A stretch of 64,000 bases of DNA, taken from the NCBI RefSeq assembly GCF_000092905.1, contig NC_014098.1, positions 496,001 through 560,000 on the forward strand, in the 5' to 3' direction. The notes under the pieces were generated by a model that worked only from the letters and a program-made list of their open reading frames with translations, searched no databases and was not told the DNA's origin. Shown here piece after piece: positions 44,477 to 52,831 of this stretch; the first letter of the stretch is position 1; each line of letters starts with the position of its first letter. A program made the translations under genes and the position numbers. This DNA is from Kyrpidia tusciae DSM 2912 (GTDB lineage: Bacteria > Bacillota > Bacilli > Kyrpidiales > Kyrpidiaceae).

Positions 44477-45453
44477 GCGTGGCCATCCAAACCCAGCGGC
44501 TGACAAAGGTGTACGGGTCGGGCGCCGGGTGCCGGGGGATCACCCTGTCGGTCAAGTCCGGCCAGATCTTCGGGTTTCTCGGCCCGAACGGAGCGGGGAA
44601 GAGCACCTTTGTCAAGATGCTTGTGGGTCTCATCCGGCCGGATGCGGGGCGGGCGGAGATTCTCGGCCTGCCCCTCGGCCACCGGGAGATCCGGCGCCAG
44701 ATCGGTTATTTGCCGGAGTTATTCCGGTACCAGGATTGGCTGACGGCGGAGGAGGTCCTTCGCTTTCACGCCCAACTCGGGGGCCTTAAGGGCGAGCGGC
44801 GGGAGAAGCGGATCAGCCAGGTGCTCACGGACGTGGGGCTGGAAGGGAGGGCCGGGGAGCGGGTCCGCCATTTTTCGAAGGGGATGCAGCAGCGCTTGGG
44901 ATGGGCCTGCGCCCTTCTGCTCGATCCGCCCCTTCTGTTTCTCGACGAGCCGTCGTCCGCCCTGGATCCCATGGGGCGTCACGACATGCGCCAGTTGTTG
45001 CTGCGACTGCGCCAGGAGGGCAAGACCATTTTTCTGAACACCCATTTATTAGAAGATGTCGAGTCGGTGTGCGACGAGGTGGCCTTCCTCATGAACGGGC
45101 GGGTTCGGGCCCAGGGGGCGGTGGAGGCGCTGTTGCACCCTGAGCTCAGGTGGGAGTTTGAAGTGGGAGGGTGGGAACCGGGCATTCTTCAGGGGCTCGT
45201 GGAGCCTGTCGGGATTTCCATCCAGGTGGTGGAGGCGGATGAGCGTGGCTTTGCCCGCCTTCAGGCCGTTTTGACGGATCGGGAGCAGGCGGGGTGGATC
45301 AACGCCTTGCTGGTGGAGCAGGGGATCGCGGTGTACGCGTCGGGCCCCGTGCAGACCCATCTGGAGGAGTGGTTTCTCGCCTTGGCGGATGGAGAGGGGG
45401 GAGAGATCCGTGGTTCCCGTGATGCTCTTGACCTGGCGAGAGATCCTGCGTAG
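44473..45453 (+). CDS. ABC transporter ATP-binding protein
   Basis: A 326-residue ATPase. Walker A is GPNGAGKST (about residues 37-45), signature RHFSKGMQQRLGWA, Walker B LLFLDEPSSALDPMG, and an H-loop in LNTHLLEDV. The C-terminal 90 residues form the extension common to multidrug/bacitracin-type CcmA-like proteins. It is part of the sigma/anti-sigma/ABC operon (4-base overlap upstream, 44-base overlap downstream), so it probably exports a compound that damages the envelope, or acts in envelope homeostasis. Confidence 0.9.
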   Translation: MSVAIQTQRLTKVYGSGAGCRGITLSVKSGQIFGFLGPNGAGKSTFVKMLVGLIRPDAGRAEILGLPLGHREIRRQIGYLPELFRYQDWLTAEEVLRFHAQLGGLKGERREKRISQVLTDVGLEGRAGERVRHFSKGMQQRLGWACALLLDPPLLFLDEPSSALDPMGRHDMRQLLLRLRQEGKTIFLNTHLLEDVESVCDEVAFLMNGRVRAQGAVEALLHPELRWEFEVGGWEPGILQGLVEPVGISIQVVEADERGFARLQAVLTDREQAGWINALLVEQGIAVYASGPVQTHLEEWFLALADGEGGEIRGSRDALDLARDPA

Positions 45454-46267
45454 ACGCGTGTTTTTGGTGACGGTGTTGCTCACCGGGGTGTTCCTGGGTC
45501 TGTACGGGTGGGGCCTTTCCTATATGGCCCGGGTCAGCGCACGGTCGCCGTCGGTGAGCAATTTGCTGGATCAGTATCTGCAGGGTGCGGGGTTGCTGGT
45601 GGCCGGGGTGTTTTTTGCCAACTTCATGGTGGCTTTTTTGGTCATTTTTTCGTCGGCCGGGACGATTTCCGGTGAGATCGAGAGCGGCATCCTTTATTCG
45701 ATCCTCCCCCGGCCGGTGGAGAGGTGGGAGGTGTATCTGGGAAAATGGGCCGGGCTGGCGATCTGGGGGTTGTTGTACGCCGGGGTCTTGTTCTGGGCTT
45801 TGGTGTCGATGGTGCACCTTTTCCTGGATTTTCCCCTGGATATCGCCTCCCTGCTCCGGGCCTTTTTTGCCTTGGAGCTGATGCCCTTGGCGCTCAGCGC
45901 CGTGACGCTGCTGGGGTCGGCGTATTTGCCGACTCTGGGCAATGGCGTGGCGGTCACTCTTTTGTACGGGCTGGGGATGTTGGGAGGGCTGATGGAGCAA
46001 TTCATGAGTCTCGGGTCCTCCAGTCAGGTGGGGGAGAAAATGGGGCTGGTGACCAGTCTTCTCATGCCTTCGGATGCCCTGTATCGCCGGATGGTGTACG
46101 AGGTGACGGCGGGAAGCGGAATTCCTGTCGGTGACAGTACCGCCCGGATGCTGGGGCCCTTTGCCAGCCTCAACGCGCCGAGCGATGCCTTTCTGGTGTA
46201 CGTGGGCGTTTATATTGTCGCGGTGCTCCTCTGGGGATGCTTTCGGTTTGCTCGGCGGGATATTTAA
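45410..46267 (+). CDS. ABC-2 type transporter permease
   Basis: A 285-residue permease with about six membrane helices, starting VVPVMLLTWREILRRRVFLVTVLLTG. The EIESGILYSILPRPVERWEVYLGKW stretch after helix 2 is conserved in the NosY/ABC-2 group. It starts with GTG inside the end of the ATPase gene (44-base overlap). The pair forms one transporter. The substrate is unknown. Confidence 0.87.
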   Translation: MVPVMLLTWREILRRRVFLVTVLLTGVFLGLYGWGLSYMARVSARSPSVSNLLDQYLQGAGLLVAGVFFANFMVAFLVIFSSAGTISGEIESGILYSILPRPVERWEVYLGKWAGLAIWGLLYAGVLFWALVSMVHLFLDFPLDIASLLRAFFALELMPLALSAVTLLGSAYLPTLGNGVAVTLLYGLGMLGGLMEQFMSLGSSSQVGEKMGLVTSLLMPSDALYRRMVYEVTAGSGIPVGDSTARMLGPFASLNAPSDAFLVYVGVYIVAVLLWGCFRFARRDI

Positions 46268-46382
46268 TGCTTTTTCATTTGGCGGAATTGGCCAAATTCG
46301 TTTATAGTGGATCATGGAGCGGGGACCCGAAGCCGGTGCTCGGGGATGGATCCAGTTTGTGTCGGGAAGGGGGAGCGGGGAG

Positions 46383-47171
46383 ATGGAATATATCACCTAT
46401 CGGGAATCGGGCAAGAAAGCCTATGTGACCTTGAACAACGACCGTCAGCGCAATGCGTTGTCCCGGGCGGTCCTGGAAGAGTTCAACCAGGTGCTCGGGG
46501 AGATCCGGCCGCGGCGGGATCTGAATGTGGTGATCATTCAGGCCGAAGGCAAAGTGTTCAGTTCCGGACACAATCTGCGGGAGATCGGCGGTCAGCCCTC
46601 GGATGAGGTGCTGGAGTTGTTCAACGTCTGCCAGACCTTTATGCTGGGTCTGCAGCGCCTGCCCCAGGTGACCTTGGCGAAGGTGCACGGGGTGGCCACG
46701 GCGGCGGGGTGCCAGTTGGTGGCGGCCTGCGATCTGGCGGTGGCCAGCAGGGACGCCAAGTTCGCAACCCCGGGGGTCAACATTGGCCTGTTTTGCAGCA
46801 CGCCGGCGGTATTTGTGAGCCGGAACGTGGGACGCAAAAAAGCGGCGGAGATGTTGTTCACCGGGGATTTTATCTCGGCCGAAGAGGCGCTGCTTCACGG
46901 GCTGGTCAATCGGGTGGTTCCGCCCGAGGAATTGGATGCGGCGGTGGAGGAGTTGGCTGACCGGGTCGCCCGGCACAGCTTGTCCACCCTGGAGATTGGC
47001 AAGCGAATGTTTTATAGGCAGCTTTCCATGGACGATGCGTCGGCCCTGGAGTATGCCAGCGGGGTCATCACACTCAACAGCGCCCATCCCGACGCCGTAG
47101 AAGGCATTCGCGCCTTTTTCGAGAAACGCCCGCCGAGTTGGCGTGCGGAAGAGGGCGTGAAACAATCTTAA
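46383..47171 (+). CDS. enoyl-CoA hydratase/isomerase family protein
   Basis: A 262-residue crotonase-fold protein. The oxyanion-hole segments are FSSGHNLREIGG (about residues 59-70) and HGVATAAGCQLVAACDLAVAS (about 103-123). The second catalytic Glu region TPGVNIGLFCSTPA has Gly-Leu-Phe instead of the common E, so the reaction may differ from simple hydration; ECHDC3-like proteins show this pattern. ATG 46383 follows GGGGAG; the longer frame before it lacks homology. A terminator follows it. Confidence 0.82.
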   Translation: MEYITYRESGKKAYVTLNNDRQRNALSRAVLEEFNQVLGEIRPRRDLNVVIIQAEGKVFSSGHNLREIGGQPSDEVLELFNVCQTFMLGLQRLPQVTLAKVHGVATAAGCQLVAACDLAVASRDAKFATPGVNIGLFCSTPAVFVSRNVGRKKAAEMLFTGDFISAEEALLHGLVNRVVPPEELDAAVEELADRVARHSLSTLEIGKRMFYRQLSMDDASALEYASGVITLNSAHPDAVEGIRAFFEKRPPSWRAEEGVKQS

Positions 47172-47204
47172 AACGGTTTGATGCTTGACGGCTCTTTCAC
47201 GCGA

Positions 47205-47243
47205 ATCCCTCCCTGGTCGAAAGGCACCGGGGAGGGATCTTTT
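47205..47243. terminator. bidirectional terminator between enoyl-CoA hydratase and cyanase genes
   Basis: ATCCCTCCC pairs with GGGAGGGAT (16-base loop) and is followed by CTTTT on the plus strand. It lies between convergent genes. Confidence 0.8.
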
Positions 47244-47268
47244 GGGGCAAGGAGGTTGAATACAGCTG

Positions 47269-47712
47269 TTACCATTTTCGATAGGGAAGGAATTTGCCGT
47301 TCATCACAACGTGCACCCGATCCCCTTTGGGATCTTCAACCCGGCGCACGCTCATTTCAAAATCGATGGCGGACATGATGCCGTCGCCGAATTTTTCGTG
47401 GATCAGCTCTTTGAGCGCCGGCCCGTAGACCAACAGGATCTCGTAAAATCGATACAGGACGGGATCCGTGGGGGGCATGGGGACCGTCGTTCCGCGGTAC
47501 GGGATGACCGTCAACGCCTGCACCACGTCTTCCGGGAGCTCCAGCAAACTGCCCACCTTTTGTGCTTCTTCCGGGGAAAGCGGTGCCTGACCGAGCAAGG
47601 CGGTGGCTGTCCACGCCTCGGACCGGCCGATCGCGCCGGCAATGTCCTTCCATTTTAGGCCTAACCGGCGCTTTGCTTCGATCACCTGCTGGGTGACCTC
47701 GGCTCTTTCCAT
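47269..47712 (-). CDS. cynS: cyanate hydratase (cyanase)
   Basis: Converts cyanate and bicarbonate to ammonia and carbon dioxide as a decamer in the cytoplasm. The 147-residue length is typical. The catalytic triad region is complete: YRFYEILLVYGPALKELI (Arg and Glu) and KFGDGIMSAIDF (Ser). The N-terminal helix-turn-helix-like bundle KWKDIAGAIGRSEAWTATALLGQ is as in E. coli CynS. ATG 47712 has AAGGAGTC upstream; an extra nine codons in frame before it are less likely. No cynT or cynX lies next to it. Confidence 0.94.
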   Translation of the reverse strand: MERAEVTQQVIEAKRRLGLKWKDIAGAIGRSEAWTATALLGQAPLSPEEAQKVGSLLELPEDVVQALTVIPYRGTTVPMPPTDPVLYRFYEILLVYGPALKELIHEKFGDGIMSAIDFEMSVRRVEDPKGDRVHVVMNGKFLPYRKW

Positions 47713-47958
47713 ATTGTTGACTCCTTTCCCTTCGGGCATGTCAACGATACGTAAAGTAATCTTAACAAGGCGGGGTTTCGTCAGACCGACTATGAGATAC
47801 GTGTTATATTATACGACGCAATAAACCGAAATCAATGGGCTCACGTAAACCACGCATGACATCTGTGAGGACGAAGTGCGACGTATATGAAAAGATTAGA
47901 AGGTTCTGGAAAACAGAGGGGGACCGGTATATCCGGCCCGGCCGGGGCCGCCCGGGAT

Positions 47959-48546
47959 TTAGCCCCGGGCATAGCGGCCAAAATGGAAGATCCGCAGTCC
48001 AATGCGGGTCAAAGAAAGAATGGGTGCACCGATTTTCCAAATGACGCGGCCGGCGAACACGCCGATCACCATTCCGGCCAACACGTCCGTCGGCCAGTGC
48101 ACCCCGGTGTACACCCGGGCGATCATCGTCAGGACCGCCAGGCCTGTCAATCCCGCAGCCACCCGGCGGTTGATTTTCCCCCAAGTTGCAGAGGCCAGAG
48201 CAAAGCTGCCCGATGCGTGGTCACTGGGGAACGAGGCGTCAGGTGTGTGGGGGATGACCTCGGTGAAGGTGCCCGCCGCCAGGACCGTGAACGGACGCGG
48301 GCGAAACCATATATGGGAGATGATAAGGTTCACCAGCAAGGCCAGGATGCCGGCGAAAACTGCCACCACCAAGGCGTGCCGGGGCCCTTCCTCCCGTTTG
48401 GGCAAGAGCAGCCACAGGGCGATAAAGGCGATGGCATAGATCTCGACGGAGTCCTGGGCGACGGAACTCATCAAACCGTCCAGCCAGGTGTGATGTCCTG
48501 CCTGGCTGTTCAAGACGTAAAATAACGCAACATCAAAGGTACTCAT
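47959..48546 (-). CDS. PAP2 phosphatase (undecaprenyl-diphosphatase-like)
   Basis: A 195-residue membrane phosphatase with about five helices. PAP2 motifs in order: IWFRPRPFT, FPSDHASGSFALA and RVYTGVHWPTDVLAG, covering the phosphate-binding Arg/Ser and the two histidines. It probably dephosphorylates undecaprenyl pyrophosphate or a related lipid outside the membrane (BcrC-like), giving bacitracin tolerance; this is inferred. The start at 48546 overlaps the end of the upstream membrane-protein gene by four bases. Confidence 0.87.
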   Translation of the reverse strand: MSTFDVALFYVLNSQAGHHTWLDGLMSSVAQDSVEIYAIAFIALWLLLPKREEGPRHALVVAVFAGILALLVNLIISHIWFRPRPFTVLAAGTFTEVIPHTPDASFPSDHASGSFALASATWGKINRRVAAGLTGLAVLTMIARVYTGVHWPTDVLAGMVIGVFAGRVIWKIGAPILSLTRIGLRIFHFGRYARG

Positions 48547-49424
48547 GGGTTCCTCCTTCTCCAACCGACCCGGCGGTTTGTCATCGTCGCGAGAACGGCG
48601 CCGATCCCGGCGCACCACGCCAGGGCGAGCAGCACCGGCCCCGCAGCGGGAATATTCGCGAATGCCATGACGAGAACCGCGCCGATCAGTCCTTGCAGGC
48701 CCGGGGAAGAAAGGGCGGGACCGTCACCTGTGGGTTGCAGCAGCCGGGCGGCCCAGACCGACACTGCCCCGAGGCCGATGAGTCCGGCGATCCCGTACGC
48801 GATCACAATCAGGGCGGCAATGGGGGCGCCGATCACCGTCGCGGCCAGGACCGCACTCAGGGCGACGACCGCCAAGGACCCCAGGGCTCCCACCAGGGTG
48901 GTGCGCCCAAAAGAGTCCTCAATATAGGACACGGTTCCGTCCATATGGCGGCGCAAAATGAGAACCGCCAAAGTGGGAAGAACGACCAAGAGCACACTCC
49001 CGGCCAGGCGCAAAGCCCAGAGGCCGGCGGCGAGGGCGGCTCCAAGGGCGACGCTGTCCAACCACCCGGCGTCGGTGGGAAAATGGTACAAGGCCTCCAC
49101 CCGGGCCCCGGGGTCGATGACCGTCCGTCCTCCCCAGGTGACCACGATCCCCGCCCGGGCCGTCGATTGCAGATGCAGGTCGCCCCGGGCGACGACCAAA
49201 AGATCCCGAACGGTGCCGGCCACGTCTGCCGGGTTTCCCACCACGAGAACGACTTCCGCCGTATCTCCGTACGGGATGGTGACCGGGTTCTGGGCGACGA
49301 TGGACCGATCCGGGACGGCGGCCAGCAGGCGCTGGGGAGCCGAATCGGCGAAAAAAAGGGTCAACAAGGCGGAAAGGAACACCGCCGACAGAAGCGTTTT
49401 CTGTTTGACTTCCACGTGCTGCAT
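48543..49424 (-). CDS. multi-pass membrane protein of unknown function
   Basis: A 293-residue protein. It opens with a signal-like segment (LLSAVFLSALLTLFFADSA), then an outside region of about 90 residues that is beta-rich (VAQNPVTIPYGDTAEVVLVVGNPADVAGTV, ARGDLHL, IVVTWGGRTVIDPGARVEALYHFP), which resembles the repeats of bactofilin-like or polymer-forming proteins. Five or more membrane helices follow. I cannot assign a family with confidence. It lies between an ECF sigma/anti-sigma pair and a PAP2 phosphatase, so it may belong to an envelope-stress operon. ATG is preceded by GAGGAGG. Confidence 0.6.
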   Translation of the reverse strand: MQHVEVKQKTLLSAVFLSALLTLFFADSAPQRLLAAVPDRSIVAQNPVTIPYGDTAEVVLVVGNPADVAGTVRDLLVVARGDLHLQSTARAGIVVTWGGRTVIDPGARVEALYHFPTDAGWLDSVALGAALAAGLWALRLAGSVLLVVLPTLAVLILRRHMDGTVSYIEDSFGRTTLVGALGSLAVVALSAVLAATVIGAPIAALIVIAYGIAGLIGLGAVSVWAARLLQPTGDGPALSSPGLQGLIGAVLVMAFANIPAAGPVLLALAWCAGIGAVLATMTNRRVGWRRRNP

Positions 49425-49455
49425 CGTGCAGCCTCCTCGTCTCTGCGTGACTGCT

Positions 49456-49977
49456 TTACCCTGGTGTGGAGGAGGATCGCCAGGTTCTACGGATGATCTC
49501 CCAGGCCGCGACCCAGGACACCAGGGCTATCCCGATCCCCATTGCGGCCGCGGCCGGTTCCCCGATGACCGTGGAACTCCACCACAGTCCGAGCAAAATC
49601 CTCGCGCTCCGGAGAAGGTGACCGATCAGCCCAACGAAGATGCGGTCGATGGGGTGGGCGATCACCGGGGCGAAGGCGGCCATGAGGGCGAGAAGCCCGG
49701 TGGCGACCAGGGCGACGATTCCGGTGTGAAACCGTTGTTTAGCCCGGCGGAGAGCCGCGATGCGCCGGTTTACCGCATGTTCAAATTCTGGCGGGGCGCT
49801 CCATGCCGCGAGGGCTCCGCGAATGCCTGCGGACACCGACCGCAACTCTCCCAGGCGGCTCCTGCAAGCCCGGCAATGGGCCAGATGTGTCGTTACGGCC
49901 GTCTCCTCTTCCTCTGGGAGCTCTCCGTCGAGATGGGCGGAGAGGCGCTCCTGGACTTCCCGGCATTCCACGACCAT
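49456..49977 (-). CDS. anti-sigma factor with zinc-finger motif
   Basis: A 173-residue membrane protein. The ZAS motif reads HLAHCRAC (about residues 31-38), preceded by CREVQERLSAHLDGELPEEEE, the standard zf-HC2 start. Two membrane helices are predicted (about 84-106 and 139-160). The start at 49977 lies 85 bases inside the sigma gene, so expression is coupled. It should hold the ECF sigma factor at the membrane until an envelope signal triggers release. Confidence 0.9.
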   Translation of the reverse strand: MVVECREVQERLSAHLDGELPEEEETAVTTHLAHCRACRSRLGELRSVSAGIRGALAAWSAPPEFEHAVNRRIAALRRAKQRFHTGIVALVATGLLALMAAFAPVIAHPIDRIFVGLIGHLLRSARILLGLWWSSTVIGEPAAAAMGIGIALVSWVAAWEIIRRTWRSSSTPG

Positions 49978-50522
49978 TCCTCCTCGGGTGAGTCGTTGAT
50001 GAACAAGCGACGAAGCTGCAGACGGGCGTGATGGAGCCTTGAACGAACCGTTCCCACGGGAATGCCCACGATGTCCGCAATCTCTTGATATTGAAATCCA
50101 TGAACCTCGTGCAGCACCAGGACTGCCCGGTGTTCCGGGCTCAGTTGAGCCAGGGCGTCGAGCAGAACCGTCCGTCCCTCCGGGTCCTGGGCGAAGGCGT
50201 TGCCAGTGGCTCCCCCTTCCCCCTGCTCGGCGGCGGAACGGATTTGCTCCCTTTCTCTGACGCGATTTTTCACCGCATTCAGGGCTTGCCGGGTGGCGAT
50301 TCTGGCCAGCCACCCCGGGAAGGCGCCATCATCTTTGAGGGAGCGAAGAGAGACAAAAGCCCGGACGAAGGATTCCTGGGCGACATCCGCCGCTTCCTCG
50401 GGGTTCCGCACGATGGCCAGGGCGGTGCGGAAAGCCATATTCTGGTATCGGCGCACGAGCGCGGAGAATGCCTTCCGGTTCCCGGCTTTGGCCAGTCGAA
50501 CGAGCTGCACGTCGTCGTCCAA
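49893..50522 (-). CDS. ECF-type sigma factor (SigW-like)
   Basis: A 209-residue sigma factor. Region 2 is FSALVRRYQNMAFRTALAIVR and EEAADVAQESFVRAF; region 4 is FQYQEIADIVGIPVGTVRSRLHHARLQLRRL. The overall pattern is like SigW/RpoE-type sigma factors. The C-terminal 30 residues are rich in Ser/Arg and overlap the anti-sigma gene in another frame. Transcription runs leftward through the anti-sigma factor and probably on to the membrane protein and PAP2 phosphatase. Confidence 0.92.
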   Translation of the reverse strand: MDDDVQLVRLAKAGNRKAFSALVRRYQNMAFRTALAIVRNPEEAADVAQESFVRAFVSLRSLKDDGAFPGWLARIATRQALNAVKNRVREREQIRSAAEQGEGGATGNAFAQDPEGRTVLLDALAQLSPEHRAVLVLHEVHGFQYQEIADIVGIPVGTVRSRLHHARLQLRRLFINDSPEEEWSWNAGKSRSASPPISTESSQRKRRRP

Positions 50523-50640
50523 GGAGCGCTCCTCCCTTGCCCTCTATACAAGAAGACTGTCTGGACAGTACAGAAGTTCATCGTGGATGAAGATTTTTTG
50601 CCACAATTTTTCCGAACCGATACAAAGTCTTCCTTCATGT

Positions 50641-50652
50641 TGTATCACATCT
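50641..50652 (-). promoter_or_regulatory. AGATGTGATACA element before ECF sigma gene 2
   Basis: Exact match of the 12-base element before ECF sigma gene 1, again in the orientation of transcription, about 120 bases before the start codon. Confidence 0.4.
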
Positions 50653-50752
50653 GGCACACCGCCATGCCGGGAGGGATCTGACCCAGGCTGTCGAATCATA
50701 TGGGATATGGGATGCGGCAGGCAGATTCCCAGTTTCCAGCGGGGGAGGATAG

Positions 50753-51997
50753 GTGGAGTTGGAGCCATCAATCGTCAAAGAAGAGATCCTTCGCCCGCGT
50801 CGGGGAATTCTCGCCCTGGTCTTGGGCGGTTTAACGGGGCTGGGCCCCTTTACTGTTGACATGTATCTGCCTTCGCTGCCGGTGTTGGCGGAGGATTTTC
50901 GTGTGGCGGCGTCGACGGCCCAGTTGAGCCTCATGGCGTGTCTGTTGGGACTGGCCCTGGGGCAACTGGTGGCGGGGCCTGTCAGCGATTCCCGGGGCCG
51001 TCGCGGCCCGGTCCTCGTCGGGCTGATGATCTACGCGCTGGCGTCGGTGATGGCAGCTTGGGTGGGGCGGATCGATGGGTTTATTGCTCTGCGGTTTGTG
51101 CAGGGGATGGCAGGCTCGGCGGGCATCGTGATCGCCCGGGCCATTGCCCGAGACTACTTCGAAGGGCCGGAATTGACGCGATTTTTCGCTCTGCTGATGG
51201 TGGTGAACGGCGCGGCTCCGGTGTTGGCGCCGGTGATCGGCGGTCAGCTCCTCCGGGTGACCTCCTGGCGCGGGGTGTTCCTGGTTCTCGGTGGGCTGGG
51301 CGTCCTTTTGTGGTTGGCGGTGTGGGGGTTGCTTTCGGAAACCCACCCGCCCCACCGGCGGGTGCGGGGCGGTGTCAGGACGACGATCGGGACACTGGGC
51401 ATGTTGCTCAAAAATCCGGAGTTCCTGGGCTATGTGTTGGCCCAGGGGTTTGCTTTTGCGGCCATGTTCAGTTATATCTCCGGTTCGTCCTTTGTTCTCC
51501 AACAGGAATACGGTGTGTCGGCCCAGGGGTTCAGCGCGGTTTTCGCCGTCAATGGGATTGGGATTGTCCTGTCCGGACAGATCGCCGCCCGGGCGGCGGG
51601 AAGATGGGGGGAGCGCCGGGTTCTGGGCGTTTCCCTGGTCGTGGCGGTGCTGGGCAGCCTCTTGCTTCTCGGCGGGGTGATGGCCCGGGCGGGGTTAGCG
51701 TTGGTACTTCCCGCGCTGTTCGTGGCGATCGCAGTGGTGGGGGCGATCAGCACCACGTGCAGTTCCCTGGCTCTGCAGAACCACGGGCGGGTCGCCGGCA
51801 GTGCGGCGGCTTGGCTTGGGGTGAGCGGCCAGTTGATCGGCGGTTTAGTCACCCCCCTGGTCGGGCTCGGGCCCGGCCGCATTGCTATCACCATGGCGGG
51901 TTTGATCATGACGTGTCACCTGCTTGCCGCCGTGGCGTACAGATTTCTGGCCGGTCGGTGGGCGGTGACGGATGAAACGGGGCAAGAGGGCGCTTAA
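50753..51997 (+). CDS. Bcr/CflA family multidrug efflux MFS transporter
   Basis: A 414-residue, 12-helix drug exporter. It opens with GLGPFTVDMYLPSLPVLAEDF, the hallmark of the Bcr/CflA subfamily, followed by motif A GPVSDSRGRRGPVLVG. The antiporter motif stretch with GSAGIVIARAIARDYFEG (motif B/C region) is intact. It probably exports drugs or toxic metabolites in exchange for protons. A GGGGGAGG ribosome site precedes the GTG start. A group II intron tail starts within five bases of its stop codon. Confidence 0.9.
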   Translation: MELEPSIVKEEILRPRRGILALVLGGLTGLGPFTVDMYLPSLPVLAEDFRVAASTAQLSLMACLLGLALGQLVAGPVSDSRGRRGPVLVGLMIYALASVMAAWVGRIDGFIALRFVQGMAGSAGIVIARAIARDYFEGPELTRFFALLMVVNGAAPVLAPVIGGQLLRVTSWRGVFLVLGGLGVLLWLAVWGLLSETHPPHRRVRGGVRTTIGTLGMLLKNPEFLGYVLAQGFAFAAMFSYISGSSFVLQQEYGVSAQGFSAVFAVNGIGIVLSGQIAARAAGRWGERRVLGVSLVVAVLGSLLLLGGVMARAGLALVLPALFVAIAVVGAISTTCSSLALQNHGRVAGSAAAWLGVSGQLIGGLVTPLVGLGPGRIAITMAGLIMTCHLLAAVAYRFLAGRWAVTDETGQEGA

Positions 51998-52000
51998 TGT

Positions 52001-52116
52001 ATGAGTTTAAGCGAACGTTACCGAGGGCTTCGTCAAACTTGATGAACCGCCGGACACGGACCCCCATGTCCGGTGGTGTGAGAGGACGGGGGCTAACCGC
52101 CCCCTCGGACTCGATT
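52001..52116 (+). mobile_element. group II intron 3' tail (domains V and VI only)
   Basis: The stretch GAACCGCCGGACACGG...CCGGTGGTGTGAGAGG and the hairpin GGGGGCTAACCGCCCCC, ending ACTCGATT, closely match the conserved end of bacterial group II introns of the type whose reverse-transcriptase gene lies upstream (recalled from similar introns in Bacillota). Domain V and the domain VI hairpin are visible. No reverse transcriptase or intron 5' half is present, so this is a remnant left after truncation. It lies between the pump gene and hicB. Confidence 0.72.
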
Positions 52117-52129
52117 CTGGAGAGGCAAC

Positions 52130-52558
52130 TTAATGTTTGTCAGTCAGTCCCAATTGCTGCTTAATCGCGTATTGCAAGAGTTGAGAGAAGTTTAACCCGG
52201 CCGCCTCTCCGGCGTCCCGGAGCCACTTCGGCAATGTGCAGTTTTTCGTCACCGTCTTGTTGGCGTCCTCATCCCGGTACGGAGGCATGAAGACTTCGAT
52301 GAAGACGATGCGGTCACTCGGGTCCAGCAGGTCAATCCCGGTCGGGTCGGAGGGCTTCGGAACGTCCTTCCCTTGCTCTTCCAAATCCAGGAGAATGTCA
52401 ATGAGCATTTCTTTCGCCCGTTTGATTCCGTCGGTGATGTCGGCGGCAAGGATGGCTGTGCCGGGGAAATCGGGGAAGTACATGCCAATCCCGTCGTCAT
52501 CGGCCTTTTCGACAACCACCGGGTAGATATAATGAGCAGGATAACGCACCTGTAACAC
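52130..52558 (-). CDS. hicB: HicB family antitoxin
   Basis: A 142-residue antitoxin. The N-terminal half is the HicB fold (YPVVVEKADDDGIGMYFPDFPG followed by ITDGIKRAKEMLIDIL). The C-terminal part TLPKWLRDAGEAAGLNFSQLLQYAIKQQL is a ribbon-helix-helix-type DNA-binding region. It neutralises HicA and represses the operon. The start is a GTG after AAGGAGTG, 39 bases behind the hicA stop. Confidence 0.88.
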   Translation of the reverse strand: MLQVRYPAHYIYPVVVEKADDDGIGMYFPDFPGTAILAADITDGIKRAKEMLIDILLDLEEQGKDVPKPSDPTGIDLLDPSDRIVFIEVFMPPYRDEDANKTVTKNCTLPKWLRDAGEAAGLNFSQLLQYAIKQQLGLTDKH

Positions 52559-52597
52559 TCCTTCCTTGGAGACAAGGATATTGAGCAGGGCAAGGAT

Positions 52598-52777
52598 TTA
52601 GAATTTCATCCGTGCGGTCCGTTCAATGTTGCGCAGCGTACCCTTTGGAATCACTTGACCGCTGCTGTGGTAGCTGATGTCCGCGAACCTCGTCGGATCG
52701 TCCTTGCGGACATACCGCCGGTGGCTTCCGTGGCCCTTATGGTTTGGGTCGGGGATAAAGCCTTCTTGCTTGCCCAA
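52598..52777 (-). CDS. hicA: HicA family mRNA interferase toxin
   Basis: A 59-residue double-stranded-RNA-binding-fold toxin that would cut mRNA in the absence of HicB. The family pattern KGHGSHRRYVR (catalytic His in the G-S-H motif, about residues 14-24) is followed by SSGQVIPKGTLRNIER. The start is a TTG (52777) after GGAGG; a long frame before it lacks homology and would place the promoter inside the gene. The usual first helix of HicA is shortened, so the protein is slightly smaller than average. Confidence 0.85.
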   Translation of the reverse strand: MGKQEGFIPDPNHKGHGSHRRYVRKDDPTRFADISYHSSGQVIPKGTLRNIERTARMKF

Positions 52778-52801
52778 TGTTGCCTGCCTCCATTCAGTTT
52801 T

Positions 52802-52831
52802 ATCATAACGCGCATAAAATATGCGTGTCAA
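52802..52831 (-). promoter_or_regulatory. hicAB promoter with palindromic operator
   Basis: On the minus strand TTGACA (52831-52826) and TATGAT (52807-52802) are separated by 18 bases. Between them lies the palindrome CGCATA-AAA-TATGCG read on the plus strand (52811-52825), placed where HicB could bind and repress. Confidence 0.78.
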
